This document shows, piece by piece, positions 20,701 through 31,200 of a DNA stretch of 37,006 nucleotides. The notes under the pieces are model-generated. The model was given only the letters and a program-made list of their open reading frames with translations, did not search any database and was not told the DNA's origin. The first letter of the stretch is position 1, and each line of letters opens with the position of its first letter. The DNA comes from Gryganskiella cystojenkinii (taxonomy: Eukaryota > Mortierellomycota > Mortierellomycetes > Mortierellales > Mortierellaceae), in the NCBI GenBank assembly GCA_015852425.1, contig JAAAIG010000139.1:21057-58062 (forward strand). The letters run 5' to 3'. The position numbers and the translations under genes are program-made.

Positions 20701-22982
20701 AGTCATACCGATCCAGTAAAATTCCCAGGTGCATCCATGGGATCAATGATTATCTTTGGATGTCCTATTTTTACCATTTCCTGGAGGCAGTTCACTCCTG
20801 TCCTGACCTCGTCCCATTTCTAGAGGAGAGAACGATCAAAAGGATATGTCAATCCAGAGTGCCTTTTCAAGAAGTGGACAAATTAATGTGATATATCACG
20901 TATCCAAGTCACCGTCCTTTTTTTCAAAAACTGTTACCTTATTCTCTTGTGCGGCTCGGATGGACTGGACAATCTGAAAGATACATCGAACCTCAATCGA
21001 AGTTGCAACGAGATGGAATCCACAGTCATGAAGACTCTTTTGATAAGACTGCTCCAGGGTCTCCAACCTGTAGGTGGGTGTGATCTTTTTCTTTTCGACA
21101 TGTTGACGGTTCAAGTAATCCACGTACAATCGTTGGTACTTGAGCAAAAAAGACATCAAAAAGTGATACTGCCCCTTGTGATGGTCCTTGATCCTTTCCC
21201 TTCCTGATTCAATATCTTTACGCAATGAGCCAAACAACGCTATTGGTAAAAAAACACAAATTGGAAGTGAATATATATCAATTTGGAGCTTGTCCCTTCT
21301 CACTGCTTAAGCAGTGCTGGTATATCAAACTTACGATTGTAGCAACTTTCCAACAGAGTGGTGGCAAGGCGTTGTAGCCTTTCGGCTCCTGATTTCGTAA
21401 GATTCTTTTTGTATTCGGTTGAGTCCTAAGTTACACCATATAAAAACGGTGTTCATGTTAGAGCGTCAGGTCTACTTTTTTTTAAAAAAAATAAAAAAAT
21501 GTTAAGCCGAAACATTGGTGCGCTCACCTTTTGATGTTTGGTTTTAGCTCTTGGCTTTTTGATATCATCCAACTGCTGTTCGAAATCCGTAAACAGAGCT
21601 CCCTTTTTATGCAAGACCAAAGTTGTTCCATCCTGGAGCCTGACGGATCCTGTCGTTCCGAATCGATCATGACGTTTCCGTCCAGCCGTCGGCTGAGCCT
21701 TCTTTTCCCTTGCCTCCTTCGCCAACAGATCCTGAAGTCGAGTGTTTTCCACACGGCCCTATGATATAAAAAAATTATTTGGCAAACAGTTAATAAAAAA
21801 TTATGCTATCGTCACACTATTAAATTGTAATTCACCAGGAGTGTGGGAAGGGGTAGGCACCTGGGTCGAAAGTCTTCCTTGAGTCGAGGGAGTGCTCGCA
21901 GATAAGGATGGGATGAGTTCCTCAGGATCGATCCCGGAAAATATATGATAAAAGATCTCGAGCGTGATGGCGTTCCATTCGACTAGATGAGGTTCATTTG
22001 AGGACGAGGCCAAGACGACCAACAGTGTCGTGACACTCTCGACCTCGAACCGTTCCAACAGTGTGTCCTGCATGATCGATTGAATGAATTGATCCATGCT
22101 CGCTGTGATTGAACTCTCTGCATCCTGAATTGCGACCAAGTTTCTGAAAAGAGACAGACCGAGACGGATAATGGCCTGATCTCGTGTGGTGCGGATCCTG
22201 TACTCGGTATTGAGCGGCTTCATTAGGACATTGATGACGGATTCTAGAACGCGGGGTTGTAAAAATGCCCTCTTGTAGCTTCGGAGGATCTCGGTCTGTT
22301 CGTAGAGGTTCCCGACGAGACTGTTGTCTTCCTCGTTGATGGCCATTTCCTGAAGAGCCTTGAAGTCGATGATCCAGGTCATAGGTACGAACAGCTCGAC
22401 TAGTAAGAAGAAAAGAACACTGTGTGAGTGTTGGTGTTCTTCCCCCTCTCAGTCACAAACTCTGTCAAGACTAAGAAGGAAAAAAAAAAGACTCACTGCA
22501 GGCAAGAACAAGTCGTTCCTTGGTACTGTTGTCCGCGGGCGAGTTGAGGAGCATGATGGGGATAAGATCCTTTTGGAGGATACCCATGTTGCCGAGGAAC
22601 GCCAAGACCGGGTTGTCACCGACGCCGGGACTACCATGCAGCTTGATGAACTTTTTGATGTCCTTCAAGCACTCTATTCCCAACATAAAAAAGAGGTGTT
22701 ACAGTTAGTTTTCCTTTTTCCCCTTGGTTGATGACGCTACCCGAGTGAGAATTCCTTCCTCGAGTTGGATGAGTAGATGAGGAGTGCTTCTTCAATACTC
22801 GAATTCACCAGAGAGGACGAGTTGATGTAGCTTGGCGAGTAATGAATATACGCAGCCTTACCAAGACATTCGTCACCCATGACATAGACTTGGGACGAGT
22901 CATCCGCGTTCTCGGACCTGTCCTCGAATCCACCCAGAGCAGAGCAGGTCGAGACCAAGAGCGATTCAATGTCTGGGTCCAT
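17716..22982 (-). CDS. TOF1: Replication fork protection subunit TOF1/Swi1/Timeless
   Basis: This nuclear protein pairs with Csm3/Tipin at the replication fork, supports pausing and checkpoint signalling, and restrains the CMG helicase. Exons: 22982-22862, 22673-22497, 22399-21861, 21758-21528, 21425-21335, 21239-20938, 20819-20709, 20653-20508, 20416-20283, 20171-19942, 19833-19224, 19111-19016, 18896-17716, giving 1322 residues. The N-terminal Timeless domain is clear: CSALGG near the start, ELFVPMTWIIDFKALQ, LRSYKRAFL, the ESCYNPLFGSLRKDIESGRE block spanning exons 5/6, and YHFLMSFLLKYQRLYV. A charged linker (exon 10) leads to FEQFERKFANEQVIETY and a second helical domain. The last ~350 residues are acidic, with many Ser-Asp/Glu casein-kinase-2-like sites and a duplicated motif. 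Intron 7 is only 55 nt. The exon 3/4 junction is uncertain: CAG/GTGCCT keeps frame, while the better-looking GTGAAT donor does not. Confidence 0.93.
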
Positions 22983-23268
22983 GGTGTTATTTTTTCCTGC
23001 TGTCCTCTATTTCTTCTTGTTTCCCTGGTTGGTAGAGGAGAGGAGGAAGAGGAGATAGTGGTGGTTGGTCGTTGGTTCAGTTGGATTGAATGAATGGAAA
23101 GAAGAAAGGTCCGTCGAAAAAGTCACACAGAAAACAGTCGTCTGTGAAGAAGAACGCGTTTTCTTTCTTTTGATCGATTTGTTTTCATTTTTGCGCGCGT
23201 TTCTTTTTTAATTTATTGTATTCAGCAGTCACTCTGCTGTTTTCCAACTCTCCCTATCTCTCACTTTC
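22983..23268 (-). promoter_or_regulatory. TOF1 promoter and ROT2 3' UTR
   Basis: These 286 bp separate the ROT2 stop from the TOF1 ATG on the same strand. An AACGCGTT palindrome at 23153-23160, about 170 bp before the ATG, contains the MCB core ACGCGT used for G1/S genes in yeasts. The hexamer occurs about as often as chance predicts in this window, so it is only suggestive. Confidence 0.4.
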
Positions 23269-26200
23269 TCATTTCAACCGCAGCTCAAAGTCCTCACCGA
23301 TCGAAACCTGGGGTTCCTTCACTGTGCAGACATAGCCACTACCTCCAAACGCAGGCTTCACACACTCCACAGGAGCAGTGCTACCGCCAGTGCCAGTGAC
23401 GCTCTTGATCGCCGTAGTTGATCCAAGAATCACCAACCGCTCGACTCTCAAGGCACCTGTGCGCTTGATAAACTCAGAGTTCTTGCCCTGAACCTCAGCA
23501 GCCTTGAGATCGCGCGAGGACAAGACTCCGTTCGAGACCTTGAACTCGCGCAGGATATAATCGCCCTTCTCATAGTCGAATGATTCGCCATCATCCAAAT
23601 AAATCTTGCCCTTGGCTTCACCCTTGCTATCCAACGCAATCACCAACGTGAAAGGATCATTCTCCATAGCCTTGGAGGACCGACGAGGACGCTCACGACG
23701 GGGGATAATAGTGCCTGCACGCTGGTATACGGGGATCTTGTTTGCAGGCGAAGCAACCTCCTTGGGTCCTGGACCTTGCTCCACGCTATAATCCTTGATA
23801 TCGAACCACTTTTCGCTGCCTGCAAAGTAAACAGTGGAGTGGGTCACGCCAGCTTTGGTCACTGGCTTGACCAAAAGCGCATCGCCAACCATGTACTGGT
23901 CATCCATGCCAAAGACAGCCTCATCTTCGGGGAACTCCATGAACATGGGCCTATTTTGGTCGCATAAACGAAATAAAAGAAAGAAAAAAATCAGTTATGG
24001 GTGATATCTTGCATACTCATCCAATTCCTTGAAGTAAGCACAGAACATGCAGCTGCAACTCACCTAATGATGGGCATGCCATCAGCGTTAGCCTCTTGGA
24101 ACAGAGTGTACCAGAAGGGCAAAAGCGTGTAACGGGTGCGGACAGCGTCACGAATCTGCGACGTGTAAGGTTCCCCAAACAGCCAGGGCTCGCGACGCTT
24201 GCTGTCCAAGTGAGCATGTGCACGGAAGAATGGGTAATAAATACCAGCCTGATACCAACGGCTCAACAACTCCGCATCAGGATTTCCAAAGAATCCACCG
24301 ACATCAGCTCCAGAGAACGCGACGCCAGAGAGTCCAATCGTCAACAACATGGGTGAAGCAATCTCCAGATGCTCCCAGGTAGCGGTGTTGTCTCCAGTCC
24401 AGATGGCTCCGTAACGTTGAGTTCCAGCAAAGAAGGCGCGGGACAAGACAAAAGGCCTCTGGTTGGTCTCGTTTCGTTGGGTCAATCCTTGGGCAGTGGC
24501 AGAGTGCTAAAAATAAATAGCAGAAATCAAATGCGTTAAAGGGCATGAATATCGTTAACATAAGCAGGGAATATTAGAGAGATAACGTCAATGATATACT
24601 TACGAACATGGTTCCGTAGAGGTTATGGACATTGCGGTGCTCGACATCGCCATAATGAATCACATCCTTGGGGATCGTGATCTCAGGACCGCTAAAGACC
24701 GAGGGCTCGTTCATGTCATTCCACGTGAACAGGTTTTTGGTCGATCCGATATACTTGTCATACTTGAAATTCGAGGCCCACCAATCTCGGGCTTTGGGGT
24801 TATAGAAATCGATCCAGGTCGAACTTCCAGGCCAGCACCAGCCATCAAAGTCTGTGCTACCATCCTTGTTCTTGATGTACACATCCAACTCGGCTCCCTC
24901 CTTAGAAACATGATATTCAGTGTCTTTTTTGATATGGGGATCAATAATAGTCACCATCTATATTCGAGCATCAGAAATGCGAGGGAGTTAGTTTTGGAGT
25001 CTTTTGTTCGTTGTTTGACACTGGAATTGTCACCAAAAATATAGAAAAGCCATTCCTTACCTTTCTTCCCTTTGCGCCAAGAGCCAATTGCATATCCGTA
25101 GGGTTGGGGAACTTTGCGTCATCCCAGGTGAAATAACGCTTGCCATTCGTATGTTCAATATCCAGCCAGAGGACATCATAGGGGATATCGTGCTGATCAA
25201 ACCCAGCATCGACCTCGGCCACATCCTGCTGGTTATTGTAGTTCCAGCGACATTGATGGTAAGCGATCGCAAAGGACTGGGGCATGGCGGTGGTACCAAC
25301 AAGAGATGAGTACTGGCGGAAGATATCGCGGTGTGTAGGTCCCAAAAAGACAAAGATGTCCAGAACTCCGGATTCACTGATCCAGTGCGTCTTTGTGGTC
25401 GGGGTCGTAGTGACGGTCTTTTTGGTCTTGATCCAGGAGAGAATACCGCTGGCTTCCTTGTCCTCGCCCGTCTTTTCGACATCGATCCAAGTCTCGGCAG
25501 CGTTCATCCAAAAGACGGCTGCGGTGCTGTTCTTGCCATGACCCATCATGAAAGGGATGGATCCATAAAGAGCCATGGGGTTGTCGATCTCGTACTCAAA
25601 GACATCCAAGTTGTAGAGTCTGTAGGGTTCGTTGTAAGGGGCGTCAGGCCCACGAGTAGGTTTGAGCGAGAGACTGGTAGCGTGCTCGGGGATACCATAG
25701 ACGTGGTTGATTCCTGAGAAGGTAATGTCCATGCCAAATGATTCAGGGCCTGTTTAATGAACGCAAAAGGGACCTCCCGTCCTGTTAGTTTAGCCGCTTG
25801 CAATAGACTTGAGGGTATACGTGGTCCTCTGTATGTTTGCAGTACTTACCTCTGGGCTTTGAATCCGTGTTATCCTTGAATCGTTCCTCCCACAGGTTCT
25901 CCTCCAACTTGAGTTCCAAAGCAGACTTTTCCATCTTGATTTCGCCCTCTTGTTCGGTCTCGCTAGTTTGATCAACCAATTTTTCCTCCTCGTTTTCCTT
26001 GTTTCTCAACCGCTCGAATCTCAGCAGACCCTCCTCGTTTAGGATAACTGTCGAAACTCCGTTAACAAAGAACTCGATCTTGAAGGGGGCCGAGCTGACT
26101 TTGACAGTGTTTTGATGTTCGGGTCCATATTGAACGGTCAGAACACCGTTATCATCCTTGGCGAGTCGGCTGTATTTGCCTTCTGATTGGATTCCGTAGG

Positions 26201-26612
26201 GCTTAATCAGGACCGTGTCCTGAACACCATCGTATCGGGGATAGATGGGATTGACCTCATTGATCCTGACACGGACAGCGTCTGTCTCGAGCAGGTGGAG
26301 TTCAAAGGACAAGGCACGACCCTGTGTGGGGAGCTGTTCTTCCTGAGTGTTGAGCAGGTCACCGGAGATGATGCCGTTCTGGAGTCGTAATGAGGAAGGG
26401 TTGAGCTGAAAGGGCGAAGTCCATTTCGGGGTCTCCTTGGCGAGATCAGCATAGGCACGGTTGCGGGCACAGAAACCGGCTTGAGCACAGGTCTTGAAGT
26501 CCTCGCGCTTGACGGCCTGGACGCAACCGAGGACGAGCCCCAGAGCAAGGACCGAGCGAAGGATCGTTCTCCTGGCCGACGAGGGCTTGCGTTCACCTCG
26601 AGACAGGAGCAT
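23269..26612 (-). CDS. ROT2: Glucosidase II catalytic (alpha) subunit, GH31
   Basis: This ER-lumen enzyme trims the two inner glucoses from N-glycans and so controls the calnexin folding cycle. A separate beta subunit normally retains it in the ER. Exons: 26612-25850, 25749-25061, 24957-24604, 24506-24064, 23950-23269, giving 976 residues. A signal peptide is plausible: basic residues, then [14 protein letters not shown] (about 20-33), followed by the family start [11 protein letters not shown]. The catalytic nucleophile is Asp565 in [10 protein letters not shown] and the acid/base is Asp641 in WTGDNTA, very close to mouse numbering (564/640). Other hallmarks are [34 protein letters not shown] and FFRAHAHLD. 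There is no KDEL-type tail, as expected. A Glu/Lys-rich segment (about residues 205-235) sits between the N-terminal domain and the barrel. The start is the only ATG upstream in frame. Confidence 0.97.
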
Positions 26613-27020
26613 TGTGTTTGATGGGAATGGACGACAAAAAAAAAAAATAGATGTGAAGGATGCACGTACGCTCTTTGCTATAAATGGAATAAAGCGTGAA
26701 AAGAAAGAGAGAAAGAGAGAGAGAGAGAAGCGTATGCAGTGATGGGAAGGAAAAGATGGAAACAATAAGCGGGAATGAATGCAAACAAAAAGATGAACGT
26801 TTGTTTGATGAAAAGGAGAAAAGGGCGTATGTGACGTGGAGTACCAGAAAAGAAGCTTTTTTTTAGTCTCCAATCCCAGGGACGGACTGAGAAAAACGCG
26901 CCCTTGGCGTCTTTTGGATATTCTGTCACTCGCCTATTCTACCTTTTTTTTTCGTATGTTACAAAGTGGATGTTTATTCGTTCATGGCCCCTTCTCTATC
27001 CAAGGTTTCTTTTTGTTTAT
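26613..27020 (-). promoter_or_regulatory. ROT2 promoter and URA3 3' UTR
   Basis: These 408 bp lie between the URA3 stop and the ROT2 ATG. The ROT2-proximal part has a GA-repeat tract at about 26705-26729, which is CT-rich on the transcribed strand and likely 5' UTR. An unfolded-protein-response-like element lies further up. No convincing TATA box was seen. Confidence 0.6.
26832..26839 (+). promoter_or_regulatory. TGACGTGG, candidate UPR element
   Basis: An exact match to the XBP1/ATF6-type element lies 220 bp upstream of the ROT2 start codon. ROT2 encodes an ER-quality-control enzyme, so control by a Hac1-like bZIP factor would make sense. That is inference from one 8-mer. Confidence 0.35.
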
Positions 27021-28106
27021 TTACTTGGCAATACGCTCAAGGTAAGCGTTCCAACCCGCCTCCTGGTAACGCTTGGCCTCATGGGCAGGGTCACGCCCCT
27101 TGCCATAGATACCGCGACCGACAATGATCACATCGCAGCCCTGGTCATAGACAACCTCGCGGGGCTGCTTCCACTGTTGACCCAATCCATCCGAGGTCTG
27201 GTCCAAACCAACACCGGGGGTCATGTAGATAAAATCATCGCCGTCCTTGTCCTCGTAACGTCTCATGGCAATGAATCCCACAACGAAATCCTTGTACTTG
27301 CGAGCCATCTCGACGGTCGTGTTGGTGTAATCGCCCTTGGCCAAAGTACCAGCAGACGACATCTCGGCGAGCAACAACATGCAACGGTTCAGGGGCAGAC
27401 CAACCTCACGAAGACCCTGGATGATACCCTCACCAGGGACCATGTGAGCGTTCGTGATATCGGACCAGGACGCGATCTTGTATACACCAGAGCTGTACTG
27501 GAGCTTGACGGTGTTTCCTAGATTTCACAGACACATATTTTTAAAGTCGATGAGTATAAAACGTGATGAGCAGCTGAGTAGATACCGGATCGAAAGATTT
27601 GCACAGTCGTTAAGAAACAGCGTGGGAAATTGCTGAAGAGAAAAGAGGTCCAGTCCCCTTCCCCCTTCCTGTAGTATCGACCTTCAAAATAAAAACTCAC
27701 CGATATCGGCAAATTTGCGGTCCTCAAAGATCATGAAATCGTGCTTCTTGGCCAAGGCAGTCAATTGGTCGACCAAATCCTGATCAAAGTCCTCGACAAC
27801 ATCGATGTGGGTCTATGGGAAAGAGCAATTATCGAATGTTAGCTTTTTCTAGCTCCACCACATTATTATTCATTGTCAACGACCATGACAATATCATTCC
27901 TAGAGAGTACATGCGAATCTTTTTACCTTGAGGAGACAAATGTAGGGTCCGACCTTGTCAGCCAACTCGATCAATGCGGCCTTGGAGGTCAGATCAGCAG
28001 CCACCGAGAGGTTTGACTTTTTGCGCTCCATGAGCTCCAAGAAGGCCTTGGCAGTGGGGTTGGAGTGAAGCTTGGAGCGCTCGAGGTACGACTTTTGGGC
28101 AGACAT
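27021..28106 (-). CDS. URA3: Orotidine-5'-phosphate decarboxylase
   Basis: Catalyses the last step of UMP synthesis, OMP to UMP plus CO2, in the cytosol. Exons: 28106-27927, 27812-27701, 27517-27021, giving 262 residues (yeast Ura3 is 267). The catalytic signature [10 protein letters not shown] gives Asp91, Lys93 and Asp96, the same numbers as in yeast. Other family stretches are [10 protein letters not shown] near the N-terminus, [35 protein letters not shown] with YMTPGVGLD, and the phosphate-binding [11 protein letters not shown]. The start follows a clean 5' leader with a TATA box. Native introns and same-strand packing with its neighbours argue that it is the resident gene and not a marker. 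Confidence 0.98.
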
Positions 28107-28281
28107 GATTGAATGTTTTCTTTTTTCCTTAGAAGAGGGAATGGTTGTTGAACAAATGGAATCAAATTGTCAAACCCTCGAGAGGTTTTTATACTTGCAG
28201 AAAAAATATTAACCCAAGCCACACAAATTTGCCACCAATATTTACTGATCCTGGTTGATTGCCCTCTTTTTTTTAATACTC
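28107..28281 (-). promoter_or_regulatory. URA3 promoter
   Basis: Only 175 bp separate the CTF4 stop from the URA3 ATG, so URA3's promoter overlaps the CTF4 3' UTR. It contains a TATA box and a CTCGAG palindrome. It also has a GGTGGCAAA on the minus strand (28228-28236), 122 bp before the ATG. Confidence 0.7.
28186..28193 (-). promoter_or_regulatory. TATA box of URA3
   Basis: TATAAAAA on the minus strand, 80 bp upstream of the ATG, with a CT-rich leader between. It is the clearest core-promoter element in the window. Confidence 0.65.
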
Positions 28282-31200
28282 CTACTGCTTGCTAAACTTG
28301 AATCCTGCAAGGACAGAGCTCGAACTCCGTGGCTGGGGTGGTGATGGAGAGTCCGAGGTCTGCATCTGACTCTTTTCCAGACGGTGCCTTGTCACTTCGA
28401 TCGAATCATCCAAGAGATCACCGTCATCCTCAGCCGCAACCGAGTAAGCACGCACGTCCTGTGTTGCAGGAATGACTTGCGCCGCTGGTGGCATCGACTC
28501 TTCCCGTTCCTCCTCCAAAAAGTCATCCGCATCCATCATCGTATCCGCATCAGTCAAGATCTCCTGTGACTCCACAGTCTCTTGTCTCTTGAGCCGCTTC
28601 GCATCTGCAGAACTGCTGCCACTAGTCGAGGAAGAGGGGAAGGACGAGGACGAAGCACCCTTGCTAAATACATCCAGAGTCTTTTGACCACCGCCGCTGT
28701 TGACCACGCCGTTCGCCTTCCGTTTCCGGACCGTTTCTTCTTGACGTGCAAGTTTCTCGCGATCGGCTCTCGACCGCTGCTCATCTGCTGCCAAGTAATC
28801 CGCGGCCTGGAAAACATCCGTCGCTCTTCGAGTAATAGGCAGCGCATTACGGTCCGTCTCCTTGACAATACCAAATCCTCGAGGTCCTCCAGCAACGTCT
28901 GTAGAAGCATTACCGCCAGTCTTTTTCTTGAAGGGATTGGATCCGGCGGATGCAGTACTTGTAGAAGAGCCCTGAACGTTCGATCTGCTAAACGTGTTCT
29001 CCTTGACAACACGTCTTCCGAATGGATCATTGGTACTCACAGGGTCCCGGCGTTGAAAGGCCTTCATCTCCAGCTCTTTCTCCTCGGTCCTAGATGATAC
29101 TCTGGACCGACTTGAATCTTTACTCGTCCTCTCAGCGAGAACAGGGTTAGCCATGATGAGATCAGCCTCAGTTTCAGGATCCCAGTTTTCGTCTGCCTTT
29201 AACTTAATCTCTCTAAGCTGCGCCAGACGCTCCTTCAGACCGTGAAGGTTATGGTGTTCAATAATCGTCTTGATCGAATCAAATGCACCAATGTTAACGA
29301 GCATCGCGGCAAGATCCTCGATCTTTTGTCCACGGTTCGACTTACTGGCGGCCTATTAAAACATGGAAGTACATTGACATATTTTTAGCAGGCTGTTGTC
29401 GTGGGTTCCTGAAGAAAGTATTGGAGAAACAAAGAATATTAAAAGGATTTGATTGGAGTGATCCTAACGACAGTGCAACACTTACGTAAACCAATTTGAC
29501 AATCAGTTTGTCAACCTCTGCTCCCATCTTGGTCGCATCACGCTCCTCAGCATCAGAACTCGCAACAGTCGTTACGAGCTTTTCATCCTTAACTAAGCCA
29601 GACATGATTCTTGTCCGGAGTAACGCCTCCTCCAGCTGTCCAGTGGCTGTCTCTTGATGTAACGTTGGCATCTTGAGCGACAACTCTGTCAAAAACGAAA
29701 CACTGTCGACTTCAGGTTCAGTCTCACCTCGCTTGCATCGGACACAGTGCATCGCCCGATCGGTGAGCCCGACAGGCCAGTAGTGAGGCTGAAGTGCGCT
29801 ATCCGATTCTGATTCGGTGTGGTGCAGGGCCGTCTCGAGAATCGGGGTCCATTGTCCCTGATCGATGCGTCTATAGTAGTTGAGAATATGCATTACGCCA
29901 TTGTCGTCGTAGAAAGCAGGGATGCCACCCTCAGAGAATCCAAGCCAGGTGACAAAAGTATCGTCCATGACCGGCATGGTGCCTTGTTGTATCCTCTGAC
30001 CACTCTCGACATTGTAGATGCTATAACCGAGATTCTGTGAGCCCTCGAAGGGCTCGCCCATACGGTAGACCAGGAGAACCATGTCGTCCCTTCCTGAGGC
30101 TGCAATCACACTCCCAACGCTGAAAAGACCTGTCTGAACTCCACCTGGAGAAAAGACTCGGACATAACCTCGAGTTGTACAGACGATTGCAGATTCCGAG
30201 TTCACGGCAAGAGCTATTTCCATGAAGAAAAACACATGAGCATTTAGAGATTGTGGTAAAGACAAAGCGCTCGACCCAAATAATTTCGTAAGAGAAAACA
30301 ATAATAATAAAAAACTTACCAGTGACATCTTCTCCAACAGGAAGGTATATTTGCCATTCTGATTTTGCGTCCCAACTCGTGCCCGACTTGTAAAACACTG
30401 TGCAGGGGTTTTTGTCCTTCGCAGGGGCAGCAAACAAAACACCGGACCTGCCTAAAAGGAGAAGAAAAAAAATTGAACACTCATGTTAACCGACGTCCAA
30501 CAACGACTTGCCCATCAGCTACCTCTGTGTATTTTTTTTTGTCTCAATGCCACCGTCCATCGTAGTTACGTACCCAAACAGGCCATAGAAAAATGTGAAG
30601 AGTCTTTGAAACGATATCCTTTCGGTGTGACCTTGTCGTGAAAATCGACCGAAATCGTCGAGTAATCTCCATGACTGAGAGTCGAGATACTTCCAAACAT
30701 GTTAAAAGCTGGTGTGCGATAGAAAGAGAAGATGAGATGATATTGATTGTTAATACAATTTGATCTTCATTAATAAGCTTTACCAACATATCGTACCAGG
30801 CATGAAAACATACCGAGGTAGCGCTTCTTCTGGTCATTTTCCAAAGTCGAGCCAGATTGGAATCGAGGGTGAAGCTCCTTGGCTGCCTGCATGATTGGGG
30901 CAGAGCCTGTTTTCGTCGAGGGAGCACCAGCGGGTCTTCTTTTCAAGTATTTCTTTGTGCTGTCTTCATCATCGACGATGAAATTCAGGACCGATTCGCT
31001 GTCGCTCACGTAATCTTCTCCCATCTCTTGATCTTCTTCGGCAGCATCAGTTCGATCCTCCTTCGCAGTGTCGTCAAAGAGAGAATCCAAATCTTCCTTA
31101 GGTGTGAATGGCATGCCTTTGTCTGAGGGAACAACTTCGTCCCAGCGTGTGATTTCGCCTCCTGCATCGGCCTATCATGTAATAAAGTACGCATAAAAGG

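Noticed and set aside
21801..21860. Alternative TOF1 exon 3 end at the GTGAAT donor
   Set aside because: It leaves phase 1, while exon 4 must begin in phase 0 after the only usable acceptor (an in-frame stop lies just before it).
23154..23159. MCB-like ACGCGT near replication genes (also in a CTF4 intron at 33239-33244)
   Set aside because: The hexamer also appears in unrelated places (2270s, 11478, 18954, 34690). About nine chance occurrences are expected in 37 kb, so it is not evidence of G1/S control by itself.
27021..28106. URA3 as an inserted selection marker
   Set aside because: It has its own introns, a compact native promoter and same-strand packing like its neighbours, and no vector sequence flanks it.
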